Positions 16,424-23,181 of a stretch of DNA of 26,192 nt are shown here, piece by piece. The stretch lies in the NCBI GenBank assembly GCA_964342745.1, contig CAYFFW010000020.1, positions 1-26,192 of the forward strand, written 5' to 3'. The notes beneath the pieces were generated by a model, which made no database searches, was not told where the DNA came from, and saw only the letters and a program-made list of their open reading frames with translations. Every line of letters starts with the position of its first letter. Position 1 is the stretch's first letter. Position numbers and translations under genes: made by a program. Source of the stretch: AEGEAN-183 sp964342745. GTDB taxonomy: Bacteria > Pseudomonadota > Gammaproteobacteria > Magnimaribacterales > Magnimaribacteraceae.

Positions 16424-17215
16424 CTACTTACTTGCCACCGAACCGCCATCACAGGCTATTGTTTGACCAACAGTATATTCACTTGCTCTTGAACAAAGAA
16501 AGATTGCTAATCCTGCAATATCCTCCATATCTCCTACTCTACCACTAGGATTACCTTCACCAACTTGAGTCCAATCCACATCTGTTTCACCACCAAAGCC
16601 TACTCCGGTACTAAGCATCCAGGTAGGAAAAGGCCCGGGAGCTATAGCATTTACTATTATTTTTTCTTTAATTAAATTTGCAGCTAATATTCTTGTTAAA
16701 TGATGTAGTGCAGCTTTAGATGGCCCATAAGCATAATTTTCAAATGCTCCAGCAGATAAACCATCTATAGAACCAATATTTACTACCCTTGAAGGTTCCT
16801 TTTTAGATGCCTCTCTAAGTAAAGGTAAAAGTTTTTGAGTTAAGAAGAAAACTCCCTTTACATTAGTATCCATAACCTTATCCCATCCGTTTTCAGGATA
16901 TTCATCTAAAGGCGCACCCCATGCTGCGCCAGCATTATTTATTAAAATATCTAGATGATCTTCTTTAGATTTTAATTCTTCTACTAAAGAATCTATGCCC
17001 TCTAAATTTGAAAGATCTGAAGGTAAAGATATACATTGACCGTTGTATTCTTTTGCAAGTCTTTCAGCTGTTTCATTACAAACTTCTGCTTTTCGAGAGC
17101 TTATATAGACCTTAGCTCCACTAGCTAAGAATCCTGCAGCTATCATTTCACCTATTCCCCTTGAACCACCTGTAACCAATGCCACCTTGTTTTTTATTGA
17201 AAATAAATCTTTCAT
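16424..17215 (-). CDS. Short-chain dehydrogenase/reductase, RhlG-like
   Basis: The 263-residue product is a classical SDR. It has the cofactor motif TGGSRGIG (16-23 region), NNAG after the fourth strand, the catalytic Ser in NIGSIDGLSAG and Tyr-x-x-x-Lys as YGPSK. NAIAPGPFPTWM and a C-terminal CDGG complete the fold. The wording LFSIKNKVALVTGGSRGIGEMIAAGF and ENYAYGPSKAALHHLTRILA resembles RhlG-type 3-oxoacyl reductases. Arginine after the Gly-rich serine suggests NADPH. A strong AAGGAGAG ribosome-binding site at 17219-17226 supports the ATG at 17215. It is the first gene of the minus-strand run and is followed 8 bases later by npdG. It could supply a reaction linked to F420 or simply share the promoter; the substrate is unknown. 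Confidence 0.9.
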   Translation of the reverse strand: MKDLFSIKNKVALVTGGSRGIGEMIAAGFLASGAKVYISSRKAEVCNETAERLAKEYNGQCISLPSDLSNLEGIDSLVEELKSKEDHLDILINNAGAAWGAPLDEYPENGWDKVMDTNVKGVFFLTQKLLPLLREASKKEPSRVVNIGSIDGLSAGAFENYAYGPSKAALHHLTRILAANLIKEKIIVNAIAPGPFPTWMLSTGVGFGGETDVDWTQVGEGNPSGRVGDMEDIAGLAIFLCSRASEYTVGQTIACDGGSVASK

Positions 17216-17218
17216 TTT

Positions 17219-17226
17219 CTCTCCTT
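17219..17226 (-). promoter_or_regulatory. Strong ribosome-binding site of the F420-operon leader gene
   Basis: Read on the minus strand, AAGGAGAG lies three bases ahead of the ATG at 17215. It fixes the start of the SDR gene. It is one of the best Shine-Dalgarno sequences in the window, in contrast to the weak sites and TTG starts further down the operon. Confidence 0.8.
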
Positions 17227-17252
17227 GATAAAAATTTTAAAACCTCAATATA
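17224..17252 (+). promoter_or_regulatory. Candidate sigma-32 (RpoH) promoter of ibpA
   Basis: CTTGATA at 17224-17230 resembles the RpoH -35 element (CTTGAAA). After 12 bases comes CCTCAATATA at 17243-17252, resembling the -10 element (CCCCATTTA-like). The position, immediately upstream of a small heat-shock gene, supports the reading. Transcription would begin near 17258. The match is imperfect, and the AT-rich background raises the chance of coincidence. Confidence 0.5.
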
Positions 17253-17258
17253 TATAGT

Positions 17259-17318
17259 GTAGGTGCCTTAGGGGCCTACGTAAATTAAATAATAACTTGC
17301 TTAAAAAAGGAGTAAAAA
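17259..17318 (+). promoter_or_regulatory. ROSE-like RNA thermometer in the ibpA 5' leader
   Basis: The leader contains a first hairpin at 17259-17279, where GTAGG pairs with CCTAC and the inner part pairs imperfectly. A second element sits next to the start codon: TTGCT at 17297-17301 faces the ribosome-binding site AAGGAG at 17307-17312. Folding ACUUGCUU onto AAAGGAGU gives A-U, C-G, U-A and U-G pairs, a G-G opposition, a C-A mismatch and two U-A pairs around a three-A loop. ROSE elements of hspA/ibpA genes are defined by a U(U/C)GCU stretch pairing imperfectly with the Shine-Dalgarno sequence, including a G-G pair. Heat would open the hairpin and allow translation. This is read by eye, without an energy calculation. 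Confidence 0.55.
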
Positions 17319-17768
17319 ATGTTAAACACAACTTTTGATTCAATATGGAGAGACATCTCTCCGTTTGCAGTAGGATTTGATAGAACTTTTGATACTTTGG
17401 CACTATTAGCTAGTTCCAGAGCAAAAGAAACTAACTATCCTCCATATAATATAAGAAAGGTCTCTGAAGATCAGTATGCCATTGAACTAGCTGTAGCTGG
17501 CTTTGAAGAAGAGGATATTGATATTGAGTTAACTGAAGAAACCTTAACTATCAAAGGTAAAAGAGCCAGTGAAGCCAGTGAAGGATTACTTCACCAAGGT
17601 CTCGCAGCTAGAGACTTTGTTAAAAAGTTTATCCTTTCTGATGACATGGTAATTAAGGGAGCTGCTTTATCCAATGGTATGCTTTATGTGGCAGTTGAAA
17701 GAATTATCCCTGATGAGAAGAAACCTAGAAAAATAGAACTTACTTCAAAAAGTAAACTGCTAGGATAA
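17319..17768 (+). CDS. ibpA: IbpA-type small heat-shock protein (Hsp20)
   Basis: The 149-residue product is a class A small heat-shock protein. The N-terminal FDSIWRDISPFAVGFDRTFDTL is typical of IbpA. The alpha-crystallin domain runs from about 42 to 135, with NYPPYNIRKVSEDQYAIELAVAGF, the LTIKGKR strand, LLHQGLAARDFVKKFILSD and GMLYVAVERIIPDEKKPRKIEL. Such proteins hold unfolding proteins at inclusion-body surfaces for the DnaK/ClpB system. A ribosome-binding AAGGAG lies six bases before the ATG. It has its own probable heat-shock promoter, thermometer and terminator, so it is an independent unit facing away from the F420 operon. The short C-terminal tail lacks the usual IxI-type extension, ending in SKSKLLG. 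Confidence 0.95.
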   Translation: MLNTTFDSIWRDISPFAVGFDRTFDTLALLASSRAKETNYPPYNIRKVSEDQYAIELAVAGFEEEDIDIELTEETLTIKGKRASEASEGLLHQGLAARDFVKKFILSDDMVIKGAALSNGMLYVAVERIIPDEKKPRKIELTSKSKLLG

Positions 17769-17780
17769 AGCTAAAAAAAG

Positions 17781-17811
17781 AGGGGAAGATATTTGCTTCC
17801 CCTGTTTTTTT
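17781..17811. terminator. Bidirectional intrinsic terminator
   Basis: AGGGGAAG at 17781-17788 pairs perfectly with CTTCCCCT at 17796-17803 across a seven-base loop. A run of seven T follows on the plus strand, and a run of seven A precedes the stem, giving a T-run on the minus strand. It can therefore end both ibpA from the left and the methyltransferase transcript from the right. It is the clearest terminator in the window. Confidence 0.92.
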
Positions 17812-17852
17812 CTTTCTTAGAAATACTGTTTAATATATTTTTAGAATCTTAT

Positions 17853-18611
17853 CTATTGGGGTTTTCTGAAAAGAAGTGTCATCCTGTCACTTTCACCTAT
17901 GGACTTATATTTATCTCTATCTACTTCCTTAAGTCTGAGAGAAGGTGGAAGAGTCCAGACACCTTTAGGGTGATTCTTTAGATCCTTTAAGTTTGCATTT
18001 ATCTCTGATTTTGCAACTAGTTCAAATCCATTTTTTTGAGCTACTTCTATAGCTAATGATTCAGTTACATAACCACTTCTCTTCATCAAGTTTAAGTCCG
18101 TTCCTGCATTAGCTCTATGTTCCACGACTCCAAATATTCCCCCTGGTTTAAGGGCAGTAAATGAATTTTTAAAAATATTTTCCATTTGTGGGCCTAACCA
18201 ATTATGTAAATTTCTGAAAGTAACAATAGCATCGACACTATTAGCATCAGCTAACTTAGAGTCTAGAGCTACTAATTCTACTCTTCCATACATTGGCTTG
18301 CTATCAAGCTTCTCTTTAAATCTATCATAATAATAATTCCCTTGAGCAGCAATGAGAGTACCTGGGTAATGGATATAATTAGCCAAAATTTCTGTGTACC
18401 AGCCTCCTCCAGGGTTTAACTCTACAACAGTCATGTCTGATTCAATTCCAAAAAAAGATAAAGTTTCATAAGGATGTCTATAAATATCCCTTTCCTTATA
18501 AGATTCAGTCCTATCATCACTAGAGATGGAGTCCTTTAAAGTGTGCGCACTAATATTGCAAGCAATGGCAGTTAGCAAAAGAATAGATAAGATTTTTGTA
18601 ATTGTCTTCAT
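17853..18611 (-). CDS. Exported SAM-dependent methyltransferase-like protein
   Basis: The 252-residue product starts with a clear export signal (KTITKILSILLLTAIACNISA), probably cut after ISA. A lipoprotein site at Cys18 is possible but its lipobox is poor. The rest is a class I methyltransferase fold. Its SAM-binding motif is VVELNPGGGWYTEILANYI, and FRNLHNWLG and ALKPGGIFGVVEHRA mark the later strands. This matches the 'predicted methyltransferase' group (COG4798) in which the 'PGGGWYTE' motif and a signal peptide are common. SAM is not normally found in the periplasm, so the actual activity is unclear. It ends at the bidirectional terminator and starts 42 bases after the VWA gene, probably as the last gene of that unit. 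Confidence 0.85.
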   Translation of the reverse strand: MKTITKILSILLLTAIACNISAHTLKDSISSDDRTESYKERDIYRHPYETLSFFGIESDMTVVELNPGGGWYTEILANYIHYPGTLIAAQGNYYYDRFKEKLDSKPMYGRVELVALDSKLADANSVDAIVTFRNLHNWLGPQMENIFKNSFTALKPGGIFGVVEHRANAGTDLNLMKRSGYVTESLAIEVAQKNGFELVAKSEINANLKDLKNHPKGVWTLPPSLRLKEVDRDKYKSIGESDRMTLLFRKPQ

Positions 18612-18653
18612 AATGTCTTTAAATATTTTAACAACTCTGTTGGATAGGTAAAA

Positions 18654-19994
18654 CTATATAGCAGTTTTTAGAAGTGTAGATATAACTCTTTCTAACTGAG
18701 CTAAGGTTCCACACTCAAAAACTTTAGTGCAATAGGCAGAATAAGTATTCATAACTGAATCTCCGGTATTCCAACGATATTTTCCTTCAGGGTTTAACCA
18801 ATATACTTGTTTTGAGCGTTCGTAAACAGACTTTAAAAGATCGGCTTTTTCTGGACCAAAGTTGTTTCTGGCATCACCTAAAATAACAATTGTAGTCTTT
18901 TTGTCTATTTCATCTATACAAAGACTAACAAAATCAGATAAAGCATGTGAATAATCCGTAGAGCCACCGCCATATTTAGAAAGTGCAGATTCTATCGAAT
19001 TCTCTAGATTACCTCCCTTGAATTCATCTGTAACTTCTCCTAAGTGAGAGGAAAATACAAATGCTCTTATTTTGGATACAACCTCAGTTAAGCTAAAAAG
19101 AAACATAAGCATAAATCTTGCATAAGCCCCCACCGAACCACTGACATCACAGATCACAAGTATTTTTGGTCTATCGACTTTCTTATAAGACCATCTAAGA
19201 TTAAAGAGAATACCTTGGTTAACCCAATTATCTCGGATAGTTTTTCTTATATCTAGCTTGCCCCTTCTAAAATTCTTTTTTCTTCTAGAGTGCATATTTG
19301 CAAGTTTCTTCGCCATCCTTCTAACTAAAGAGTGAACTTCATGAAGGTAAGATCTATCAATTTGACCCATGTTCATAGACTTAAAAACCTGTTCTCTTAA
19401 TTGCTCACCACTTACATCACCATGCAACAAGAATTGCTGTTGAACAAAATTGGAAACCTTTTCCCTTAGATGAGTTAATTCATTTCTAAGTTTTTGTTCT
19501 AGATCAGAAGGAACTCCATCTCTATTATTCTGGCCTATTAAATTTAGTTCTTCCTCTAGTTTAGCTACTCCCATAATATCCAGAATCCTTCTCGAAAATA
19601 CTGCTCTTTGAGTAAAATATTTTATTTCTCTTATTTCTGCTTCTTCTCCTGCTTTTGATATAGATAATTCAATATCTGCATTACTAGACTGAAGTAAACT
19701 TTCTGCTAATTCCGAATCTACTTTCTGATCAGAGATAAAATTATCTTCTTCTGAATCTTGATTTTCCTTAGGTTCTGATAGCCTTTCATTAAAAAAATCA
19801 TCAAAACAGTCATCAAATTTTTCTTTTTCGTAAGGAGTCTTAGAAAGAGTTAAAGCGAGGGTATTTTTTAATAACTCCCTATTATCATATCCAACTCTTT
19901 CAAGTACTTCAGTTGCATCTAAAGTTTCTGCAGGAGAAACTTGGATATTTGCGTTTCTGAGTGTTTTTACAAAATCTGTTAAGACTCGTTCCAT
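18654..19994 (-). CDS. VWA-domain protein, CoxE-like
   Basis: The 446-residue product has a helical, charged N-terminal half; residues 71-95 are acidic and probably flexible. Its C-terminal VWA-like domain begins at about 270. The metal-ion-dependent adhesion site is complete: DVSGS at 283-287, Thr346 in YGGGSTDYS and Asp374 in ILGDARNN. The N-terminal half contains FVKTLRNANIQVSPAETLDA, which is the usual opening of CoxE-like proteins. CoxE family proteins work with a MoxR-type ATPase, in CO dehydrogenase systems as CoxD-CoxE, to insert metal or mature large enzymes. Here no CO dehydrogenase genes are in the window. The gene starts 6 bases after the MoxR gene, so the pair is surely co-expressed. 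The client protein is unknown. Confidence 0.92.
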   Translation of the reverse strand: MERVLTDFVKTLRNANIQVSPAETLDATEVLERVGYDNRELLKNTLALTLSKTPYEKEKFDDCFDDFFNERLSEPKENQDSEEDNFISDQKVDSELAESLLQSSNADIELSISKAGEEAEIREIKYFTQRAVFSRRILDIMGVAKLEEELNLIGQNNRDGVPSDLEQKLRNELTHLREKVSNFVQQQFLLHGDVSGEQLREQVFKSMNMGQIDRSYLHEVHSLVRRMAKKLANMHSRRKKNFRRGKLDIRKTIRDNWVNQGILFNLRWSYKKVDRPKILVICDVSGSVGAYARFMLMFLFSLTEVVSKIRAFVFSSHLGEVTDEFKGGNLENSIESALSKYGGGSTDYSHALSDFVSLCIDEIDKKTTIVILGDARNNFGPEKADLLKSVYERSKQVYWLNPEGKYRWNTGDSVMNTYSAYCTKVFECGTLAQLERVISTLLKTAI

Positions 19995-20000
19995 TTATCT

Positions 20001-20930
20001 TTAACCATCAGAGGCCATAACTAGACGAGGGACTTCCTTTTGTACTATGTCGATATCTTGTTGGTGTTTTAATAAAACATTAAGTGTACTTTTTGCTAAA
20101 TCTTGATTTAACTCTTCTGCGTTCAACAAGATTAAGGTTTTAGCCCAATCAATTGTTTCACTAATAGCTGGCAGTTTCTTTAAATCTAATTCCCTTAGTC
20201 CCTGTACAAAATCAACCAACTGAACTTGAAGTTTCTTAGTAATTTCAGGCACCCTAGCTTTTATTATCTCTCTTTCTAATCTTGCATCAGGGAAAGGTAT
20301 GTAAAGGTGTAGGCACCTTCTTTTTAGGGCATCACCAATTTCACGACTATTATTACTAGTTAATATGACCAAAGGCTTAACTACAGCTTTTTTAACACCC
20401 AATTCTGGTATAGAAACCTGAAATTCAGAAAGTATTTCCAATAATAAAGCTTCAAATTCTTCATCCGCTTTATCTACTTCATCAATTAGTAACACATTAC
20501 CTTCAGTCGAGGTTAATGACTGCAATAAAGGTCTTGATTCAAGAAATTGTTCTGAGAAAAATATATCTTCAAATTCCATGAGTCTATCCAATGAATCTTT
20601 AAGGCCCTTTGCTCCCTCCAAGACTTCTTGCATCTGTTCTTTAAGAATCTGGGTATAAAGTAATTGTTTTCCATACCTCCATTCATATAGGGCTTTTGTT
20701 TCATCTAATCCCTCATAACACTGCAGTCTAAGTAAAGCTTTTTTATAATAAAGAGCAGCAGTATTAGCTAATTCAGTTTTACCAACTCCAGGCGGACCTT
20801 CAATTAATATAGGCTTTTCTAACTCATTAGCTAAATAAATAGCAGTGGATATCTGCTCACTGCAAATATATTGGTGTTTAGCAAAACCTTTTGTAATATC
20901 CGTTATCGTTTTTGCCGGTCCTTTGCTCAT
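20001..20930 (-). CDS. MoxR-family AAA+ ATPase (CoxD-like)
   Basis: The 309-residue product is a compact AAA+ ATPase. Walker A is GPPGVGKT at 45-52, Walker B is VLLIDEVDKAD at 146-155, and sensor 1 is the asparagine pair in ILTSNNSREIGD. The RRC pair after ALK supplies arginine-finger residues, followed by LYIPFPDARLEREI. This is the MoxR/CoxD type. MoxR ATPases remodel target complexes together with a VWA partner, here the CoxE-like protein 6 bases downstream. It starts inside the stop of the alpha/beta hydrolase (TAATG). The catalytic residues are intact, so it should be active. Confidence 0.94.
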   Translation of the reverse strand: MSKGPAKTITDITKGFAKHQYICSEQISTAIYLANELEKPILIEGPPGVGKTELANTAALYYKKALLRLQCYEGLDETKALYEWRYGKQLLYTQILKEQMQEVLEGAKGLKDSLDRLMEFEDIFFSEQFLESRPLLQSLTSTEGNVLLIDEVDKADEEFEALLLEILSEFQVSIPELGVKKAVVKPLVILTSNNSREIGDALKRRCLHLYIPFPDARLEREIIKARVPEITKKLQVQLVDFVQGLRELDLKKLPAISETIDWAKTLILLNAEELNQDLAKSTLNVLLKHQQDIDIVQKEVPRLVMASDG

Positions 20931-21799
20931 TAATTAACTCCAGTTTCTAACAGTCTCTTGATTTCTTGTATAAAAGCTATAGGTTCATCTATAAATAGAT
21001 GGTGCATTGCACCCGGAATACCCACAACTGATTCTTCTGATAGATTTCCTACATATTTTGTATATTCTAAAATCTCTTCAGAAAAAATCTGGCTCATTAA
21101 ACCATATACCAAGTAAATAGAACATTTTAGGTTCATGAAAATATCAGTTAAATCTTCATATTGATAAGTTTTCATAATACTTCCATCAGATTTAAGAACC
21201 CACCCTTCTTCGATCTCTTTAAAAGAATTTGCTGCAATATGTTTCAAAATAAATTCATTTCTGGTTGGCTGAGGTGGTATTAATCTAAAACTTTCAACTG
21301 CCTTTTCAAGATCTTCATATATAAAATCAGTTCTTATCATAGAACTCCTTCCAGAAAAGGTCCTGGTCTTGTCAGGTGGAACGACAATAATTGAATCTAA
21401 TATGAACAAAGATTTAAAAATATGAGGATAGTTTGAAGCAGTTTTAATAGAAATTGGTCCAGACATACTGTGAGCAAGAAAATCAGCTGATTCCCAATTC
21501 ATATCATCCACAACTGCCTTTATCTCTTCTCCATAAAGATCTTGAGAATAAAATTGACGATGATCACTATCTCCCATTCCAGAAAGGTCTATTGCAACAA
21601 CACAATAATCTTCAATAAAACTAGGAGCAATGAAATCCCACCAATGAGCATGTGCGCTATAACCATGAATTAAAAATAAACCAGGTTTATCTTGGTTTCC
21701 CCAAACCAAGTAATGGATCTTAATTCCGTCTACTTCAATATATCTAGATTGAGGAACCTCTTTTATAACTTCCTCAAACCATTTGGGTGTTGCGGACAT
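20930..21799 (-). CDS. Alpha/beta hydrolase with altered nucleophile elbow
   Basis: The 289-residue product has the alpha/beta-hydrolase fold. The oxyanion-hole motif is LIHGYSAHAHWWDFI (43-57) and AIDLSGMGDSDH follows. The nucleophile elbow reads AHSMSG, with Ser111. The two glycines of the normal G-x-S-x-G are replaced by Ala109 and Ser113, leaving G114 shifted by one. The acid is probably in the IYLVYGLMSQIFS region, where I see no clear aspartate, and the histidine is in PGAMHHLFIDEP. The missing acid and altered elbow suggest modified or reduced activity. The gene overlaps the MoxR start (TAATG) and lies 3 bases after the aminotransferase stop, so it is co-transcribed with them. No signal peptide is seen. 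Confidence 0.85.
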   Translation of the reverse strand: MSATPKWFEEVIKEVPQSRYIEVDGIKIHYLVWGNQDKPGLFLIHGYSAHAHWWDFIAPSFIEDYCVVAIDLSGMGDSDHRQFYSQDLYGEEIKAVVDDMNWESADFLAHSMSGPISIKTASNYPHIFKSLFILDSIIVVPPDKTRTFSGRSSMIRTDFIYEDLEKAVESFRLIPPQPTRNEFILKHIAANSFKEIEEGWVLKSDGSIMKTYQYEDLTDIFMNLKCSIYLVYGLMSQIFSEEILEYTKYVGNLSEESVVGIPGAMHHLFIDEPIAFIQEIKRLLETGVN

Positions 21800-21802
21800 A
21801 AA

Positions 21803-23125
21803 TTAGTCTAAACTTTTTATACCTAGTCTGATGGTTTCAATAATTAATTCTATTTGTTCTTTTTCCGCAATTAAAGCAGGTGAAAGAACTATAAACTCTC
21901 CAGAGAATCTAACTAAAACATTGTTTTCATAACAATACTTAAATACTTTAGAAGCTACTTCAACAGCAGTTTTACCATCTTCAGGTCCAAAGTGAATTGC
22001 TCCCATCAATCCTAAGTTTCTTATATCAATGATATATTTTTCTCCTTTCAAACTATGCAAGGTATCTTCAAAGGTTTTCTCTAAAGACAGGGCCCTATCA
22101 AATAATCTTTCGTTTTCATAAACTTCTAAACTTGCGAGTCCAGCTGCTGCAGCCACTGGATGTCCAGAATAAGTATATCCATGAAACAATTCTATAACTG
22201 AATCAGGACCTTCAATAATTTCATTATAGATTTCCGTTTTAAAGGCCGTTGCACTCATGGGGATTGCTGCTCCAGTTAAACCTTTTGCCATAGTAATGAT
22301 GTCAGGAGTTACGTTAAATCTTTTAGAAGCAAAAGAATGGCCTAATCTACCAAAACCCGTAATAACTTCATCAAATATCAATAAAATACCGTGTCGATCA
22401 CAGATTTCTCTAATTCTTTCTAAATATCCTTTAGGGGGAACAATAACTCCACCAGAACCAATAACAGGTTCAATGATTACTCCAGCTATAGTAGAAGAAT
22501 CTTGTAAAGTTAGAATAGACTCTAATTCTTCAGCTAGATGCAATCCCCAAGTAGGTTGGCCTTTTGAAAAAGACATCTCCTTAAGATTCCATGTATGAGG
22601 AAGATGATCAGTTGCTGACAAAAGACCCCCAAAAGATTTTCTATTAGTGGGTATTCCGCCAACAGAGGTTCCGCCTATATTAACACCGTGATAACCCTTT
22701 TCTCTGCTAATAAACCTTGTTCGCTGACCCTCCCCTTTACTCACATGATAAGCAACAGCTACTTTTAATGCTGTATCTACAGCTTCTGAACCTGAATTAC
22801 CAAAGAAAATTCTATCTAAGCCCTTTGGCGTAAGTTGAGAAATTTTTTCTGCTAATTCAAAGGCTTTTGGATGTGACATGTTAAAGGCAGTAGCGTAATC
22901 CATCGTTGCTATTTGTTCTTGAACAGCCTTGACTATATGGGGATGACAATGACCAGCATTACAACACCATAAGCCCGCTATACCATCTAAAATTTTTCTA
23001 TCGTCTTCAGACTTATAATACATACCTTGTGCTTCTACTAATAATCTAGGTTCTTCTTTGAAGGCTTTATTGGCAGTAAATGGAATCCAATAATTATCTA
23101 GATTTAAGGAATTTGTTTGTTTCAT
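21803..23125 (-). CDS. Class III omega-aminotransferase (beta-alanine:pyruvate type)
   Basis: The 440-residue product is a PLP-dependent class III aminotransferase. FTANKAFKEEPRLLVEAQGMYY and DGIAGLWCCNAGHCHPHIV open the protein in the manner of omega-amino-acid:pyruvate transaminases. NSGSEAVDTALK at 110-121 binds the cofactor phosphate, IEPVIGSGG is conserved, Asp252 in IFDEVITGFGRLG contacts the ring nitrogen, and Lys281 in TMAKGLTGAAIPM holds PLP. Likely donors are beta-alanine, taurine, hypotaurine or related amines, with pyruvate as acceptor; the sequence does not separate these. It leads the hydrolase-MoxR-VWA unit. A TATAAT lies so close to the ATG that a leaderless transcript is possible. 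Confidence 0.9.
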   Translation of the reverse strand: MKQTNSLNLDNYWIPFTANKAFKEEPRLLVEAQGMYYKSEDDRKILDGIAGLWCCNAGHCHPHIVKAVQEQIATMDYATAFNMSHPKAFELAEKISQLTPKGLDRIFFGNSGSEAVDTALKVAVAYHVSKGEGQRTRFISREKGYHGVNIGGTSVGGIPTNRKSFGGLLSATDHLPHTWNLKEMSFSKGQPTWGLHLAEELESILTLQDSSTIAGVIIEPVIGSGGVIVPPKGYLERIREICDRHGILLIFDEVITGFGRLGHSFASKRFNVTPDIITMAKGLTGAAIPMSATAFKTEIYNEIIEGPDSVIELFHGYTYSGHPVAAAAGLASLEVYENERLFDRALSLEKTFEDTLHSLKGEKYIIDIRNLGLMGAIHFGPEDGKTAVEVASKVFKYCYENNVLVRFSGEFIVLSPALIAEKEQIELIIETIRLGIKSLD

Positions 23126-23131
23126 ACTTTT

Positions 23132-23137
23132 ATTATA
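23132..23137 (-). promoter_or_regulatory. Candidate -10 element giving a leaderless aminotransferase mRNA
   Basis: On the minus strand TATAAT is followed by only six bases before the ATG at 23125, so transcription would start at or near the start codon. No Shine-Dalgarno sequence is present and no convincing -35 element is seen 17 bases further up. In AT-rich DNA a chance hexamer is possible, so confidence is low. Confidence 0.3.
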
Positions 23138-23181
23138 ATCCCTCGACTTTCCAATAAATAGAAAAAGGATAAAGGTTTAAC

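Larger units (their letters stand above)
17216..17318. promoter_or_regulatory. Divergent control region between the F420 operon and ibpA
   Basis: This 103-base gap must hold the promoters of both the leftward F420 operon and rightward ibpA. On the plus strand I see a heat-shock-like promoter (17224-17252), an imperfect dyad (17259-17279) and a ROSE-like hairpin next to the ibpA start. On the minus strand an ACTATATATATTG segment (around 17245-17260) could be a -10 region, but I find no convincing -35. The two transcription units therefore share very tight control DNA, and the dyad could also serve as an operator. Confidence 0.55.

Noticed and set aside
18612..18653. Small hairpin (CAAC-AGA-GTTG) between the VWA and methyltransferase genes
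   Set aside because: The stem is only four base pairs and no T-run follows, so it does not qualify as a terminator.
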